Shown here: one piece after another, positions 55,001-64,000 of the stretch
How positions within the stretch are numbered: position 1 is the first letter of the stretch
Layout of the letters: each line of letters starts with the position of its first letter
NCBI GenBank assembly: GCA_026315105.1
Contig: CM048744.1
Coordinates: forward strand, 372,647,159 to 372,711,158
Length of the DNA: 64,000 nt
Reading direction: 5' to 3'
DNA from: Locusta migratoria
Lineage: Eukaryota; Arthropoda; Insecta; Orthoptera; Acrididae
Translations under genes and position numbers: made by a program
Notes under the pieces: model-generated
Told to the model about the DNA's origin: nothing
The model's database searches: none
What the model saw: the letters and a program-made list of their open reading frames with translations, nothing else

Positions 55001-57330
55001 CTATATTGTAGTTTATGGCTTGAAAAAATTTCAAACTCTGCCCAAATTGGAAAAATTGTGCTTTTTAAATTCATGGATTAATGCTCTACAACTTTAAAGC
55101 AACGGGTATTGATAACATTTGATGCTGGGACATTACAGCACATTTAAAATTGGGGGAAAAAAAACCACAGTTTTTTGGCAAAGTTGGAAAAAATTGCTTT
55201 TTTTAATGCCATAAAAATTGAACTATTTGTTTGATTTTCATTTTTTTTTCTTTTAATCGACACAGAATTTTGTCATACGTATTTCACCGCTGATAAGGTT
55301 TTTCCTAAATTTCGACCGTTTTCGAGTTATAAGCAAGAAACCGGAAAATGTCAAAAAATTTCGAGGTTTTCCAGCCATCAAAAGTTGTCCCCCGCACTTT
55401 CGAGGTCGAAAATTGGCATACCCACACCCTACCAAGCGATCCTGGAAAAAAAAGTCTTTTGTTCCAATTAATGTTAGGCGAGGCACTTTTGGGATCCTCT
55501 ATATACTGCCCTACATAGTACACACTAGCATCAACCGAGAGCAGCCCCAGTGTATCGCCTACTGTCGTTTTGAACGGCGCGAGTACAATGCAGTTTCTGT
55601 CAAGGGCTGTTACGGTAGTGAGATGTCCATCACTGAAAAAAATTAATTCTTCACTTGCACAGTAAGTTCAGATCCTCTTACGACATTTCTAAAGTAGTGG
55701 ACTCAGATCGACAATTCAGTCAACAGTAGATCAGTTTTCAGTAACAAAAACAATTAGAAACCTAACACTGACAAAAAGCCATCGCATATTGACTGATGCA
55801 GACTTGAGGTTTATCGTGAGGGAAATCAAGAAAAAAAACCTACAATCACCGCTCTTAAGTTGGCTGGGGAGTTAGAATATAGGGGCAAGAAAGTATGTGC
55901 CAACACAATCAAAAATACCATACTTCTGTATGGGTATCATGATAGAGTAGCTTCCAAGAATTTTTGGGTTAGCGAACAGAATCTGAAGAAATGTCTTTAG
56001 AATCTATGTTCCTGGGAAAATTAAAGGCAAGACTTCTGGAATAATGTAATATTTTTCCGATGAAAGTAAATTTAAGATATTTCGGTCGGATGAAATGTGA
56101 ATGATAAATCATAAGAAAAACGCGGAGATGTTGCCGCAGAACTTTGTGTCAACGGTGAAACACATTGGCGGTTCCCTGATGGAGTGATGGTGTAAGAGTG
56201 CTGCAGATGTTGGAAAATTTTATTTGATAGAGGGTACGACGGAACACAAAATGTATACCAACATCTTAAAGGAAAATCTAAATGTTGGCACCCAGATCTC
56301 CAAGGATATTTCAATTTTCAACAAGACAATGACCCATAACATACAGCTCTAAATACTAGGTTGTCGCTGCTATACAATGAGAGCCCACATGTTAACCCCA
56401 ATGAACACCTTTGAAAGTACTGGAAGATAACATCAGAAGAAGACAAATTTCTAACAAGAAAGACAAGCACTTCAAAAAGAATAGGCCAAAATTTCATCCT
56501 CTCTTATGCCAAACTTAGTCAACTCGATGCCCGGACGACTACAAGCAGTAATAACTGCAAAGGGCAACCCCACCAAATATTAGTTTTTGTAAAATAAATA
56601 ATATTTTCAAGCTGTAAATGTCAAAAAATATGAGTGGATGAATACTTTTTGAAGTAGTGTTTGTATACATTTTTCATTTTCTTAACTTTGCTATTGCAAT
56701 TGATATATTTATTTCTTTGTTTATCAATGAAAGTGATGCACTGAGGGTCTTCCCACAGGACTGGTAGTTCACATTGTGTGTTCACTTCTTTTCGCGTACA
56801 GTTATTTTTAAAAAATTACAGCTAGACGAATACTCTTTGGACTCACTGTAAGTATGAAATATAACTAACTAAATATCCCTATATTCATTACAAACTGCTT
56901 ATGAATTCAAACCATTACTGAAACATGCAACATGCCAAGACACTCACCAAAGCAGTGAAGTTTGCTGTCCCATTTGATTCATAAAAGATGTTTATCAACT
57001 TGTGAAATTTTTCATAGTCTATCCACGTGTGCCATGTACCATTCACTTTGAACTGAAATAAACAGGAATGGTATTGATCACATAACCACCTACATATCAT
57101 TTATGTAACAGTAGTAATAGCAGCAGCAGCAACACTTTTCATTGTCACACTGTTCAGCTTACCTTTGTATGGGCAAGGAGGACACAATTAGAATGTTCAT
57201 GCTCGGACGCAATTTCATAGTCATTCAAACGGTCTGCAAGTTTTTGTACAAAACTCACAACTTCTTCATGCCAAGGAACATTTTCCATAGTGAGATTACT
57301 GGCTTTAGAAGTACCACAGTAAGTTACACC
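51975..57330 (-). CDS. TYW1: TYW1, tRNA wybutosine synthase, last three exons
   Basis: TYW1 is the radical-SAM enzyme that condenses m1G37 of tRNA-Phe with pyruvate to make 4-demethylwyosine, the second step of wybutosine synthesis. The three exons (57330-57163, 57052-56948, 52091-51975) are all phase 0 and join to 129 residues plus stop. The joined text reads GVTYCGTSKASNLTMENVPW...EHEHSNCVLLAHTK, then FKVNGTWHTWIDYEKF, then DYMYPTPEWAVFGALEKGFD and the ending DISGC. This is the C-terminal wyosine-forming domain, with the characteristic GC terminus. Splice sites are GTAAGC, GTGAGT, and three CAG acceptors (TTGCAG, TTTCAG, TTTCAG). The Fe-S/radical SAM and flavodoxin parts must lie upstream beyond 57330 and were not found. 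The last intron (4,856 bp) is almost entirely transposon. The gene converges on HFM1. Confidence 0.9.
52474..53090 (+). repeat. Left ~615-bp terminal inverted repeat
   Basis: AT-rich arm beginning TCTAGGATCGTTTGGTATGG and ending around GGAAATTGAGAAAATTTAAA. It is roughly 85-90% identical by eye to the inverse of 54845-55456, with small indels including about 25 bp near 52860-52920. Confidence 0.85.
53481..54545 (+). pseudogene. PIN/FEN1-like, Cys-rich element-borne protein, broken
   Basis: It starts MSGNIFIIYKVDVEEGKLSV, then VKGRGVRRLLESSRKRKN. After a gap and frame change comes a nuclease-like core: LDATEDADLLIVTKACSQSP and TVLVVSENIDVLVI, the two acidic strands expected of a PIN/FEN1-like fold. 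The motif SHAFSGCDNLHAI follows in another frame near 53885, then YGTRRMSTQSINELRYHLFE, QWWMGNTLDPLEWGWRRESL, and the Cys-rich tail LFCSCKKGCTGACICCKSNL NCTTVFKNC. I know this motif series (HAFSGCDTTSA, WGW, CxCKxGC) from uncharacterised proteins repeated in arthropod genomes, but not its function. At least three frameshifts or stops are present, and the N-terminal nuclease half is partly deleted. Confidence 0.65.
54845..55456 (-). repeat. Right ~610-bp terminal inverted repeat
   Basis: Inverse partner of 52474-53090, ending CGAGGTCGAAAATTGGCATA...AGCGATCCTGG and the A run at 55446-55453. The divergence between the arms shows that the insertion is not very recent. Confidence 0.85.
55740..56590 (+). 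pseudogene. Tc1-like transposase, broken
   Basis: In shifting frames: a helix-turn-helix part ending ILTDADLRFIVREIKKKN; NIGARKYVPTQSKI; ASKNFWVSEQNRK; FSDESKFKIFRSD (first Asp of the DDE/D triad, near 56055); HWRFPDGVMV; YFNFQQDNDPxHTA (second Asp, near 56320); SPHVNPNEHL (last acidic residue, near 56395). The ending is QPHQILVFVK. The reading frame is lost at more than five places. It is the remnant of the gene of the Tc1-like element 52180-56848; its 5' part was displaced by the nested element. Confidence 0.8.
56948..57052 (-). CDS. TYW1: TYW1 second-last exon
   Basis: 105 bp, 35 codons: FKVNGTWHTWIDYEKFHKLI ...NGTANFTAL. Acceptor TATTTCAG, donor GTGAGTG. It holds the WxTWIDYxxF segment of the family. 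Confidence 0.9.
57163..57330 (-). CDS. TYW1: TYW1 third-last exon
   Basis: 168 bp, 56 codons, starting GVTYCGTSKASNLTMENVPW and ending LLAHTK. Acceptor TTATTTGCAG on the minus strand, donor GTAAGC after CAAAG. It contains the conserved PWHEEVVxFVxxL and EHEHSNC segments. Confidence 0.9.
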
Positions 57331-57654
57331 CTGCAAATAAAAATAATGATATTTTTAAGTGATGATTTTAACATCTTGCCTTATGTCAGCAGATGTACAC
57401 TTCCTGTAAGTGAAATTTATCCTGAAACAATTCTCTAAAGTGATAAGTGAAACCTAACAGTGTACTGAGCAATTTAATTACAAATAGTGTCAATTACAAA
57501 CAATGAAATCACAGGTAATATTGATTGTACACTGTGGATAAATGATTAAATCACACTCTCCTATACACAGGCTAATTACAATTATTTAGGACCACAAACA
57601 AAGCTAATATTTAGGGTAAGAAAAGAAACGACAAACTATTAAATAAACTGTATC
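57331..57654. other. TYW1 intron sequence, no feature seen
   Basis: AT-rich DNA upstream of the third-last TYW1 exon (minus strand), starting with its acceptor tract. No further exon was recognised here. Confidence 0.5.
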
Positions 57655-57800
57655 ATAATACATCCATTACACAAAAAGGAGAAAAGTCAAATGCAGGATA
57701 CTACAGAGGGAAATCCCTCTTGGATTGTATATATAACATCTTGTCAAGAATTATCTACAATCGCTGTAAAGATCAACTTGAAAAGGAACTAGGAGAATAG
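57655..57800 (+). pseudogene. LINE reverse-transcriptase scrap
   Basis: It reads LHKKGEKSNAGYYRGKSLLD, then CIYNILSRIIYNRCKDQLEK ELGE. This is the RT motif 1-2 region (HKKGxxxxxxNYRGISLLxxxYKILxxII...), with the usual N replaced by G-Y. It ends at a stop. Nothing more of the element follows before the GA microsatellite. It lies in a TYW1 intron, antisense. Confidence 0.65.
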
Positions 57801-57889
57801 AAAAACAGAAAATCTCAAACTGAAACCCAAGAAAAATGATATTTAAACCAAAAGTAAACAAAAGAGGCACAAGGAAAAGGGTATTTACA

Positions 57890-57892
<3 letters not shown>

Positions 57893-57956
<64 letters not shown>
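57893..57956. repeat. (GA)32 microsatellite
   Basis: 64 bases of uninterrupted GA repeats. The minus-strand frame over it (all Ser-Leu) is an artefact. Confidence 0.97.
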
Positions 57957-57958
<2 letters not shown>

Positions 57959-58399
57959 ACAATGAATGAAAAGATAGCAGGCTACGAAAAGAACAAAAGA
58001 TGGTTATAAATGGCTGACTAAAGTGGACCAATGACGTCATAAAAGAAAATGACGATAAACTGTGCCATAATGGACAGACAAATGGGACTGAACTATGAGT
58101 TCATGGGTCCCTTCAAGCTATATGCATCAACCCAGGATTATTATTCTGACAGGAAAGATGCTGACTATAACCAAGAATCAATAAAACAAGGAGATGAAAA
58201 CAAGGATAACAGAAGTGTTAACAAGCCGTAATGTGGATGAACTGCATCATCCAGAATGGGCTTGGAAGGACCCAGGATGTAGTGTATGCAGTATGATATG
58301 CACCCTCTTGCTTCAGTTACAGGAAAAAAAAGTAAGATGGACAAATAGATAAAAGTAAAAGGAAAGACAACAACAGATGTAAAAGATAAGAACAATTAA
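57957..58399. other. No gene recognised
   Basis: Moderate GC, with open frames on both strands but no recognised domain. It might be decayed LINE sequence because LINE remnants lie on both sides. Confidence 0.35.
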
Positions 58400-61300
58400 A
58401 AGATAGAGGTGGTAAAAACTAGACCAGGCTATGGGCCATAAGGATTATAGCGGGTTGAAGTAGCCAAATTTGGGCAAGCCAAAAGGATATGGACCACTGT
58501 CCATCAAACACCACATCAGCAATGGAATGGATCCTTGCATCGGAAAACATAGCAATGGATAGGCCAAGTGTGGCTAATGCAATGCCAACAGAAAATGGTG
58601 GATTTCCTGTAAGAAGCTTAAAGTGAAGTCTCACACACTGTCATGATATCCTTTAATGCCCTCAATTTGTTCAAATACACCAGGGCAACCATTCCAAACC
58701 TGCCAACCAAAGATCGAATTCCGGTACCCCTGTCTCCAATATCACCATCCAAGCATGCAGCTTGGCCAACTGGTGACCAAGGTTGGTTGGTTGGTTGGTT
58801 GGTTGGTTGGGAGAGGGGGATCAAACTGCTAAGGTCCCAGTGGGGAGGGGAAGACATGAGGATAGTAAAGGATGGGAAAGGAAAGGAAATGTAGTCCAGG
58901 TAGGAAAGAAGGAAGAAAGGCTTCATTGACTGTTTAATAGGAATCAGAAAGAAGAGCCTTGATGTCACAACTATGGACGTCGAAGGCAGCACCTGGTTGA
59001 TAGTCCGAAGACTGTCCAGGAAGGCACTGCCAGTTAAGAAAACCTTGCTGTTGCAAGAATGAACATGAATGTGAGTTGCAGTGAAGCATCATCTGCACCT
59101 CCAACCTTTCCTTACCTGTACACTAGCTTTAGTGCTTTCCAAATGCATCTCACATTTACGCTTCGCCAGTTGCTGTGGAACTTTCTACTGCCGACCTAGC
59201 CCTACATCCTTCCCCTCCACTTCTCCATCACTGTCACTATGACAATTGGCTCATAGTGGCCAGAGATTGTGGTCATTTGCATTTTTAAGGGCACAAAACT
59301 ACTATGGTCATAAGCACCCATCAGAAAACTGCAAGGACTATGCACAGGCAGGGTTAAATTTCCTTCACCATGTTTGTGTGATGGACCACACTGCCAAGGT
59401 CATCAGTCCCCTTGTGGGGAAGGGAAGGAAATGCAGTTTAGGGAGGAAAGGAGGGAGAAAGACTACATTAGCTCAGGGCCGCACAAGCGTCATGCAAATA
59501 CTCATGAACGATCACAATCATCCCACTGGCAGTTAGGAAGTGGAAACACTTCTAAATTCACTCTACCATAGGATGGTAGACTCTAGAGAGCACTCAGATA
59601 ATCCAGAGCAGATGACGCTATAAGAGGGCGAGTGTTGCTTGATGTACTGGATGGCCTGGTAAAGAGCAAAGAGCTCTGCAGTAAGATTGAGCATTGGTAA
59701 GGCAGATGATATTGAAAGGAACTGCCGCAGAGTACAAAGGCACAGCTTACACCACAGTCGGTCTTAGAACCGTCGGTATAGATGAAGATACTGTCTCAAG
59801 CTGTGAGCGATCTGCATGAAAATCTTTATAGATCAGGCTGGGGTAGTGTCCTTGGGAGATGAATGGAGATCAAAGTTAACATGGACCTCAGGACAAAGCC
59901 ACTGTGGGGAAGAGTTCACACCCGTTGGGAATGTGGCAGGGAGCGTAAGGTCTAGCTGCTGGAGGGGCAAATGAAAGCAAACTCTGGGAGGTAATACAGA
60001 AGATGGACATACTGCAAACAGAGGGACTCTTACAAAAAGACAGCACAGGTAGGATAACCATGCATAAATGACAAAGGGCTTATGTATCAACTGAAGGTCT
60101 TCCCTCCAGTAGGATAGTGGTAATTAGGCAGCTTCAGTTATAAAGACACACTATAGGACTGGTATAGCAGGCTTCTGTTGCCATATAGATCCCTTTTGAT
60201 GGACCCTGTTGAGACTGTGTAACATGTATTATTGTGCAGAGTGTAGACAATACATCCATAGCACAGTTTGAAGATGTTAGTTTATTACTCTGAGAACATT
60301 GATTGAGTGGGTACATTGAGCAGCCGAGGAGGAGACATGGGAGGACCAACAAAGTTTCCTGTCAAAGGTGAGTCCTAAGAATGAACGAACATCTGAACCA
60401 AGCTGGGGAGATGGAGGAAGACACTCTGTACTCCACTAGAAGTTCATACAGACTGTCTTGTCTGCAGAATAGTAGAAGCCATTGTTGGTGTTTTGCAAGT
60501 AGAGATAGTCAAGACTCCATTGAAGATACCACTCAAACATGTTTGTTGGGAGCTACAGTAAAAATCATCTACGAATAAATAAGCCAAAACACCTGGTGGC
60601 AGACACCACATAATAGTGTTAATTACGATGGTAAAGAGAACAACACTTAGCACTAAACCTAGTGGTACACCATTGAACTAAAACACACCTAAAAACACGG
60701 TCTTTTAAAAATTTCTGAATATAAGTAGGCATACAACACTGTACTCCCAAAGTAAGCAAAGTATGGAGAATGTCCATCCTCCAACAGTACGTCTTCTCTG
60801 GGTCAAAAAACACGACCACCGTTTGATGCTTCCAAAAAATAATTGTTCATAATTACAGTTGATAGGGTGGTGATAACTCATACCAGAGTGGTGCTTACAA
60901 AAGACACAGTGTGCATTTTTGTAGGAGATTCCAATATTCAAGCCACCGTACCTTACAACCATTACTTGAATGTTCCATCACCTTGCAGACACTACTGGCG
61001 AGGGAGATTGGATGGTAGCAAGAAGGAAGATGTTTGTCCTTACCATGCTTAGTTATGACAAGGAATATGGCTTCACACAAGTGTCTAGAGAAAATACCAT
61101 CTGTCCATATACAGTTATACTTTTGGAGAATAAAATGCAAGCCATCAGGAGACTGGTGTTTTAAGATATGTATATGAATGCTGTGTGGTACTGGGGAGGA
61201 GGACCATGATGATGAGAATACCATCAATTGAAGCTCCCTCATAATAAATTTGGTATTAATAGCATTCATTGTTTTCAAAGTAGAATTAGAGTGTCCATTC

Positions 61301-61984
61301 TTCCATTGCCCACTTTCTAGGGAGCAAAGTGGGTAGTGTGTGGGGCTGGAAATCTTTGAAGTAACGACCCAAGGTATCAGAGATAGTAATGGGTAAAGAT
61401 ATCATTCCCAACAGTGAGACCAGCAATCAGGAAATGAGCCGTGATTCCGGAGATGTGACAGGTTACCCTAAGTAATGGAAGAGGAGGTGAAATACTTTTA
61501 AGTCCTGATAAATTAAGCCAGCTAGCTTGTATACTACCATTAATAGTGTGGCATCATTGCCTAAGCAACTGTTTGCACTGAATACAACTCTCCTATTGGG
61601 GATGTAATTTAACAATGGGAAGAGCATCTTCTCCACATTGTGATTGCCTTGTGGGAAGCTGAGCAGTACAGATCAAGAGATCTATATGGAAAAAGAAATG
61701 TGTGGATCCTGACAAATGTAAGTTCACCAGTGCTGAGACAGATGAGACTAAGGCGATTGAAAATATCCGCCGCCAAGAGAGAGCCTGTATTACGAGGGTG
61801 TAGAAAGCCCCACAAGGTGGTGGTAGGCGTTGAAGTCGCCAAGCAGCAGAAACAAAGGAGGAAGCTGATCTCTAAAGTGCAATAGATATGTCCTAGTGAC
61901 AGCAGAAGATGAGGGTGTGTAGATATTGCACAATGAGTATGTAAGGCCAGGAAGGCAAAGTCTAACATGTACAGCTTTAAGCTG
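58400..61984 (-). pseudogene. LINE-C (I/R1/Jockey-like) with RNase H, main part
   Basis: Minus strand. Endonuclease: VRLCLPGLTYSLCNIYTPSS and PPLFLLLGDFNAYHHLVG (61950-61800). Reverse transcriptase: AIFLVITKHGKDKHLPSCYH PISLASSVCKVMEH (61150-61050), VVVFFDPEKTYCWRMDILHT L (motif A, 60820-60750), then LAYLFVDDFY for the catalytic Y/F-x-DD (60590-60560). RNase H: YTDGSKTDCGVSCAFVLCGS (59790-59720). The C-terminal region near 58634-58420 includes SIADVVFDGQWS. A GGTT/TTGG repeat at about 58784-58810 and extra sequence (58650-59030) interrupt its 3' part. Frameshifts and stops throughout. The 5' end continues at 62466 beyond an RTE insertion. Confidence 0.78.
58783..58810. repeat. (GGTT)n microsatellite
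   Basis: Seven tandem GGTT units within a segment (TGGGAGAGGGGGATCAAACTGCTAAGGTCCC) that I recall as part of a locust retroposon. The same kind of sequence recurs near 59390-59415 (CCAAGGTCATCAGTCCCCTT). Confidence 0.85.
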
Positions 61985-62465
61985 GATATCCAAAGAAATG
62001 AATGTTATCCCTTATAACAAAGCCCTTTCTGAAAACATTTGTCTGGAGTTTAGCGCTGTATGGGAGTGAAATGTGGACGATAAGGAGATCAGAAAAAAGA
62101 TGATAGAAGCTTTCGAAAAGTGGTGCTATAGACGAATTATGAAAATTAGATGGGTATATCATGTAACAAATGAGAAGGTGCTTAACCGAATTGGGAAGAA
62201 AAGAAGTTTCTGGCATATCCTGACTAAGAGAAGGGATAGATTGGCGGGACACTTTCTGAGACATCAAGGAATCGTCAACTTAGTATTAGAAGGAAGTGTG
62301 TAGGGTAAAAATCATAGAAGGAGACTGAGGGACGAATACAGTAAGCACATTCAAAAGAATGTAGGTTGCCGAACATATTCTCAGATGAAGAGACTTGCCC
62401 AGAACAGGGCAGCATGGAGAGCTGCATCAAACCAGTCTGCGGACTGAAGACCACAACAACAACAT
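61985..62465 (+). pseudogene. RTE family B 3' fragment, in LINE-C
   Basis: Plus strand: IEAFEKWCYRRIMKIRWVYH VTNEKVLNRIGKKRSFW (62102-62220), RLAGHFLRHQG, then the 3' end ACCAGTCTGCGGACTGAAGACCACAACAACAAC. The first base of similarity is near 62030 (LALYGSEMWT-like). It splits the endonuclease region of the minus-strand LINE-C (IYTPSS... at 61950 and the N-terminal piece at 62700). The (CAA)n tail is at 62451-62463. Confidence 0.8.
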
Positions 62466-62860
62466 GAGAAGAATAACCCTATTACACCCCCCCCCCTCCC
62501 CATGAGCTGTGCTCCCTGCTATGGAAGGAAGAAAGAAACAGAATGAGTTGAAGCGTGTAAGATGAATGGGATCAAGAGGATTTTATTTTGTTTCCTGGAA
62601 GCAAATAATCATTGGGGAGTAAGTTCACAGAAGAAGCGGCAGTTCTGCCCCGCAGGATCGAATACTGTGAATGTTGCATGGAAAGATAGCCATAGACGAT
62701 TAAAACAGAAGAGCATTCCTTCTCTGAAACTGTGGTTGTCGGTGATCAAGATGGAGTGACGTCCGTTAAGTCCCCAAACTGGTTCTGATTAGGCAAAAAT
62801 TGGTGAAATCCTTGGAATGTCATGGGGGGTCCCTCTTGAGACTTACGCCACCACTACATT
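62466..62860 (-). pseudogene. LINE-C endonuclease N-terminal part
   Basis: On the minus strand: IFPCNIHSIRSCGAELPLLL, then a stop, then TYSPMIICFQETK and NPLDPIHLTRFNSF. This matches the start of a non-LTR endonuclease (the Q/P-x-N-I-x-S/G-I-R...P...LQETK motif, with the catalytic Asn and Glu visible). It is continuous with LINE-C once the RTE fragment is removed. Confidence 0.65.
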
Positions 62861-62959
62861 CAGTTATTGTATTTTGCAAATCAATACAAAAAATGAGTGT
62901 GACTGACTGAAGATAGATGATACAAATATCAGTATTCTCAATAGGCTAATAAAATAGAA

Positions 62960-63780
62960 ATGGCGTTTCTTAGTAATTATTACATATATTTAGAAGTTAC
63001 ATATCAGTTTGTTTCATGACAATATTCACTTAAGAAGTAGAGGCAATTTTCAACCACAAATTTTATCAGCTTTATTTTGTAGTATTCTCTTTGTGGCTTG
63101 TAATACAAATTGGCAGTTTGTTGTACCATATCAGGCCATTTATATATGGGCTATGGTCTATTGTTCTTAGTTTGGCTCGCTGCTTATAACAGCAGTCTTT
63201 GTTTCTTGTATTATAAATAAGAGTATCAGAGCATTTGGTTGCTTTATTTTGCTGGGCCAAAAAATGTAATTAATTTATAAAGATACAGTGAGTAGACAGT
63301 CATGTATTTATGTCATAAAAATATTTCTCTGCATGTAATTCTATGGTTTGTTGGTTGGTTCTAAAAGGGCCAATGTCAGAAATCTTAGTTTTACGGTATA
63401 AGTGTCTGAATATTTTCTGTAATTTTCTAAAAAAGTATTAACAGTATATTTGAGGGTCACATCTTAAAATCCCAGTATCTCTCATCCTATGTGGCTTAGA
63501 CATTGGCCGTTTTAACATTATGAAGACCACATGCAACTACGGTCTACACCAATAAAACCAGTTTTGATAAATACTGACATTGGCCCTTTTAGAACCAAGC
63601 CACAGAATCCTTACTGCCCTTTTCTGCAGGGTTACTATTCTGCCGATGTGTATACATGCAGCACAGCCTCATACTTCTATTCCTAACTCACGCGAGGAAA
63701 TATTATCCTATAACTATTTCTTTTTTAAATATCTGATTTGAGACTAGTAATTAACCCAGTGAAGATTTGTATCTAGGACA
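62960..63780 (-). pseudogene. LINE-D C-terminal region, split by a MITE
   Basis: Minus strand: GIEVGCAACIHIGRIVTLQK RAVRIL (63700-63612, one stop); after the MITE, YMTVYSLYLYKLI, then LIYNTRNKDCCYKQRAKLRT IDHSPYINGLIWYNKLP (63215-63100) and FKTALKxxL-like remnants. The LQKRAxRIL, then HNTRNK...G...YN-KLP order is that of CR1/Jockey-like LINE C-termini. Stops and frameshifts are present. Confidence 0.7.
63338..63608. mobile_element. 271-bp MITE in LINE-D
   Basis: The inverted ends GGTTCTAAAAGGGCCAATGTCAG (left, 63357-63379) and their exact inverse (right, about 63573-63595) are extended outwards by ATTCTATGG / ATTCTGTGG. The centre is AT-rich and non-coding. LINE-D coding text reads up to its right edge (RAVRIL) and resumes beyond its left edge. 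The target duplication is ambiguous because ATTC is at both ends. Confidence 0.8.
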
Positions 63781-64000
63781 GTGCAAACACTTGCATTCGA
63801 ACATGCTAGAGATTTCTCGATACAACAGAACTCTATACAGTACTGAACTGTTCTAACTCAGACAACAAATGACTTGTGCTGCATATCTGCAAACGATAGG
63901 CGGGAATTTTGAAGTTACTGGGCTATTGTTTTGCTCAGAACTAATTTCATAGGAAGTAAAATTACATCACTATGAAAAACTGTATATTTTGTTTAAAACA
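63781..64000. other. No gene seen
   Basis: Right window edge; may continue the minus-strand LINE-D. No motif was recognised. Confidence 0.3.

Larger units (their letters stand above)
52474..55456. mobile_element. Element with ~600-bp inverted repeats and PIN-like gene
   Basis: The left end is TTTTTTTCTAGGATCGTTTGG at 52474; inverted from 55456 it is TTTTTTTTCCAGGATCGCTTGG. The two arms stay alignable (TTTCGACCTCGAAAGTGCGG, GTCCCAGCATCAAATGTTAT, ACCTTAAATTCACACTTTGG) for about 610 bp. A 1.75-kb centre holds a decayed gene (53481-54545) that is not a transposase. It is nested in a Tc1-like element. No target duplication was identified (AGTAAT and TTTGTT flank the ends), so the superfamily is open. 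Confidence 0.85.
52180..56848 (+). mobile_element. Tc1-like element inserted in TYW1 intron
   Basis: The left end CAATGAGTGTAAAAAGTATTCGTCTAGC at 52180 matches the right end read inwards, CAGTGAGTCCAAAGAGTATTCGTCTAGC, from 56848. TA is on both outer sides (52178-52179, 56849-56850), as Tc1/mariner requires. A broken Tc1-type transposase lies at 55740-56590 in plus orientation. The element is split by the long-inverted-repeat element at 52474-55456, without which it would be about 1.7 kb, the normal Tc1 length. Confidence 0.88.

Noticed and set aside
57751..57960. Minus-strand frame rich in Ser-Leu
   Set aside because: It is a translation of the (GA)32 microsatellite.
58643..58992. Open frames on both strands around the GGTT repeat
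   Set aside because: Low-complexity translation (Thr-Asn-Gln-Pro repeats) within retroposon sequence; no domain.

Overview
This is a window of eukaryotic, almost certainly insect, nuclear DNA. The real genes are split by spliceosomal introns and sit in a dense, nested deposit of decayed transposable elements. Several repeats (tRNA-derived SINEs, the inverted-repeat elements at 13.2 kb and 46.4 kb, the RTE 3' ends) look to me like families abundant in locusts of the genus Schistocerca. That is recollection, not a search, so 'orthopteran, Schistocerca-like' is an inference.

Only two host genes are supported. (1) HFM1/MER3 meiotic helicase, + strand: a 3.0-kb terminal exon at 32650-35655, opening with a splice acceptor that divides the DEVH box and running uninterrupted to the stop. 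(2) TYW1, the wybutosine-synthesis enzyme, - strand: the last three exons at 57330-57163, 57052-56948 and 52091-51975. The two genes point towards each other. No earlier exons of either were found, so both are incomplete here.

Regions. 0.9-5.7 kb: two related, broken hAT-type transposase genes side by side. 5.7-10 kb: one LINE split by three insertions, including a hAT element nested in another hAT element, both with intact 8-bp target duplications. 10-11 kb: Penelope-like element with inverted flanking repeats. 13-20 kb: a second LINE carrying a 957-bp inverted-repeat element (3-bp duplication) and a deleted gypsy-type element. 20-22.2 kb: RTE LINE, - strand. 22.4-23.1 kb: palindromic element with a nested SINE. 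24.5-28 kb: retroelement gag cut in two by a second RTE family. 29-32 kb: gypsy pol fragment ending in a 427-bp tandem duplication. 36.7-37.7 kb: Penelope-like remnant. 38.8-43.8 kb: piggyBac remnants, one complete TTAA to TTAA. 44.0 kb: a 71-bp TTAA mini-element. 44.4-46.3 kb: RTE copy with a SINE in it. 49 kb: LINE RNase H. 51.2 kb: SINE. 52.2-56.8 kb: a Tc1-like element inside the last TYW1 intron, itself split by a 3-kb element with about 600-bp terminal inverted repeats and a PIN-nuclease-like, Cys-rich gene. 58.4-63.7 kb: two minus-strand LINEs, one split by an RTE fragment and one by a MITE.

The most unusual object is the 52.47-55.46 kb long-terminal-repeat-inverted element. It carries an identifiable but non-transposase gene, is nested in Tc1, and sits in a host intron that would otherwise be about 185 bp long.
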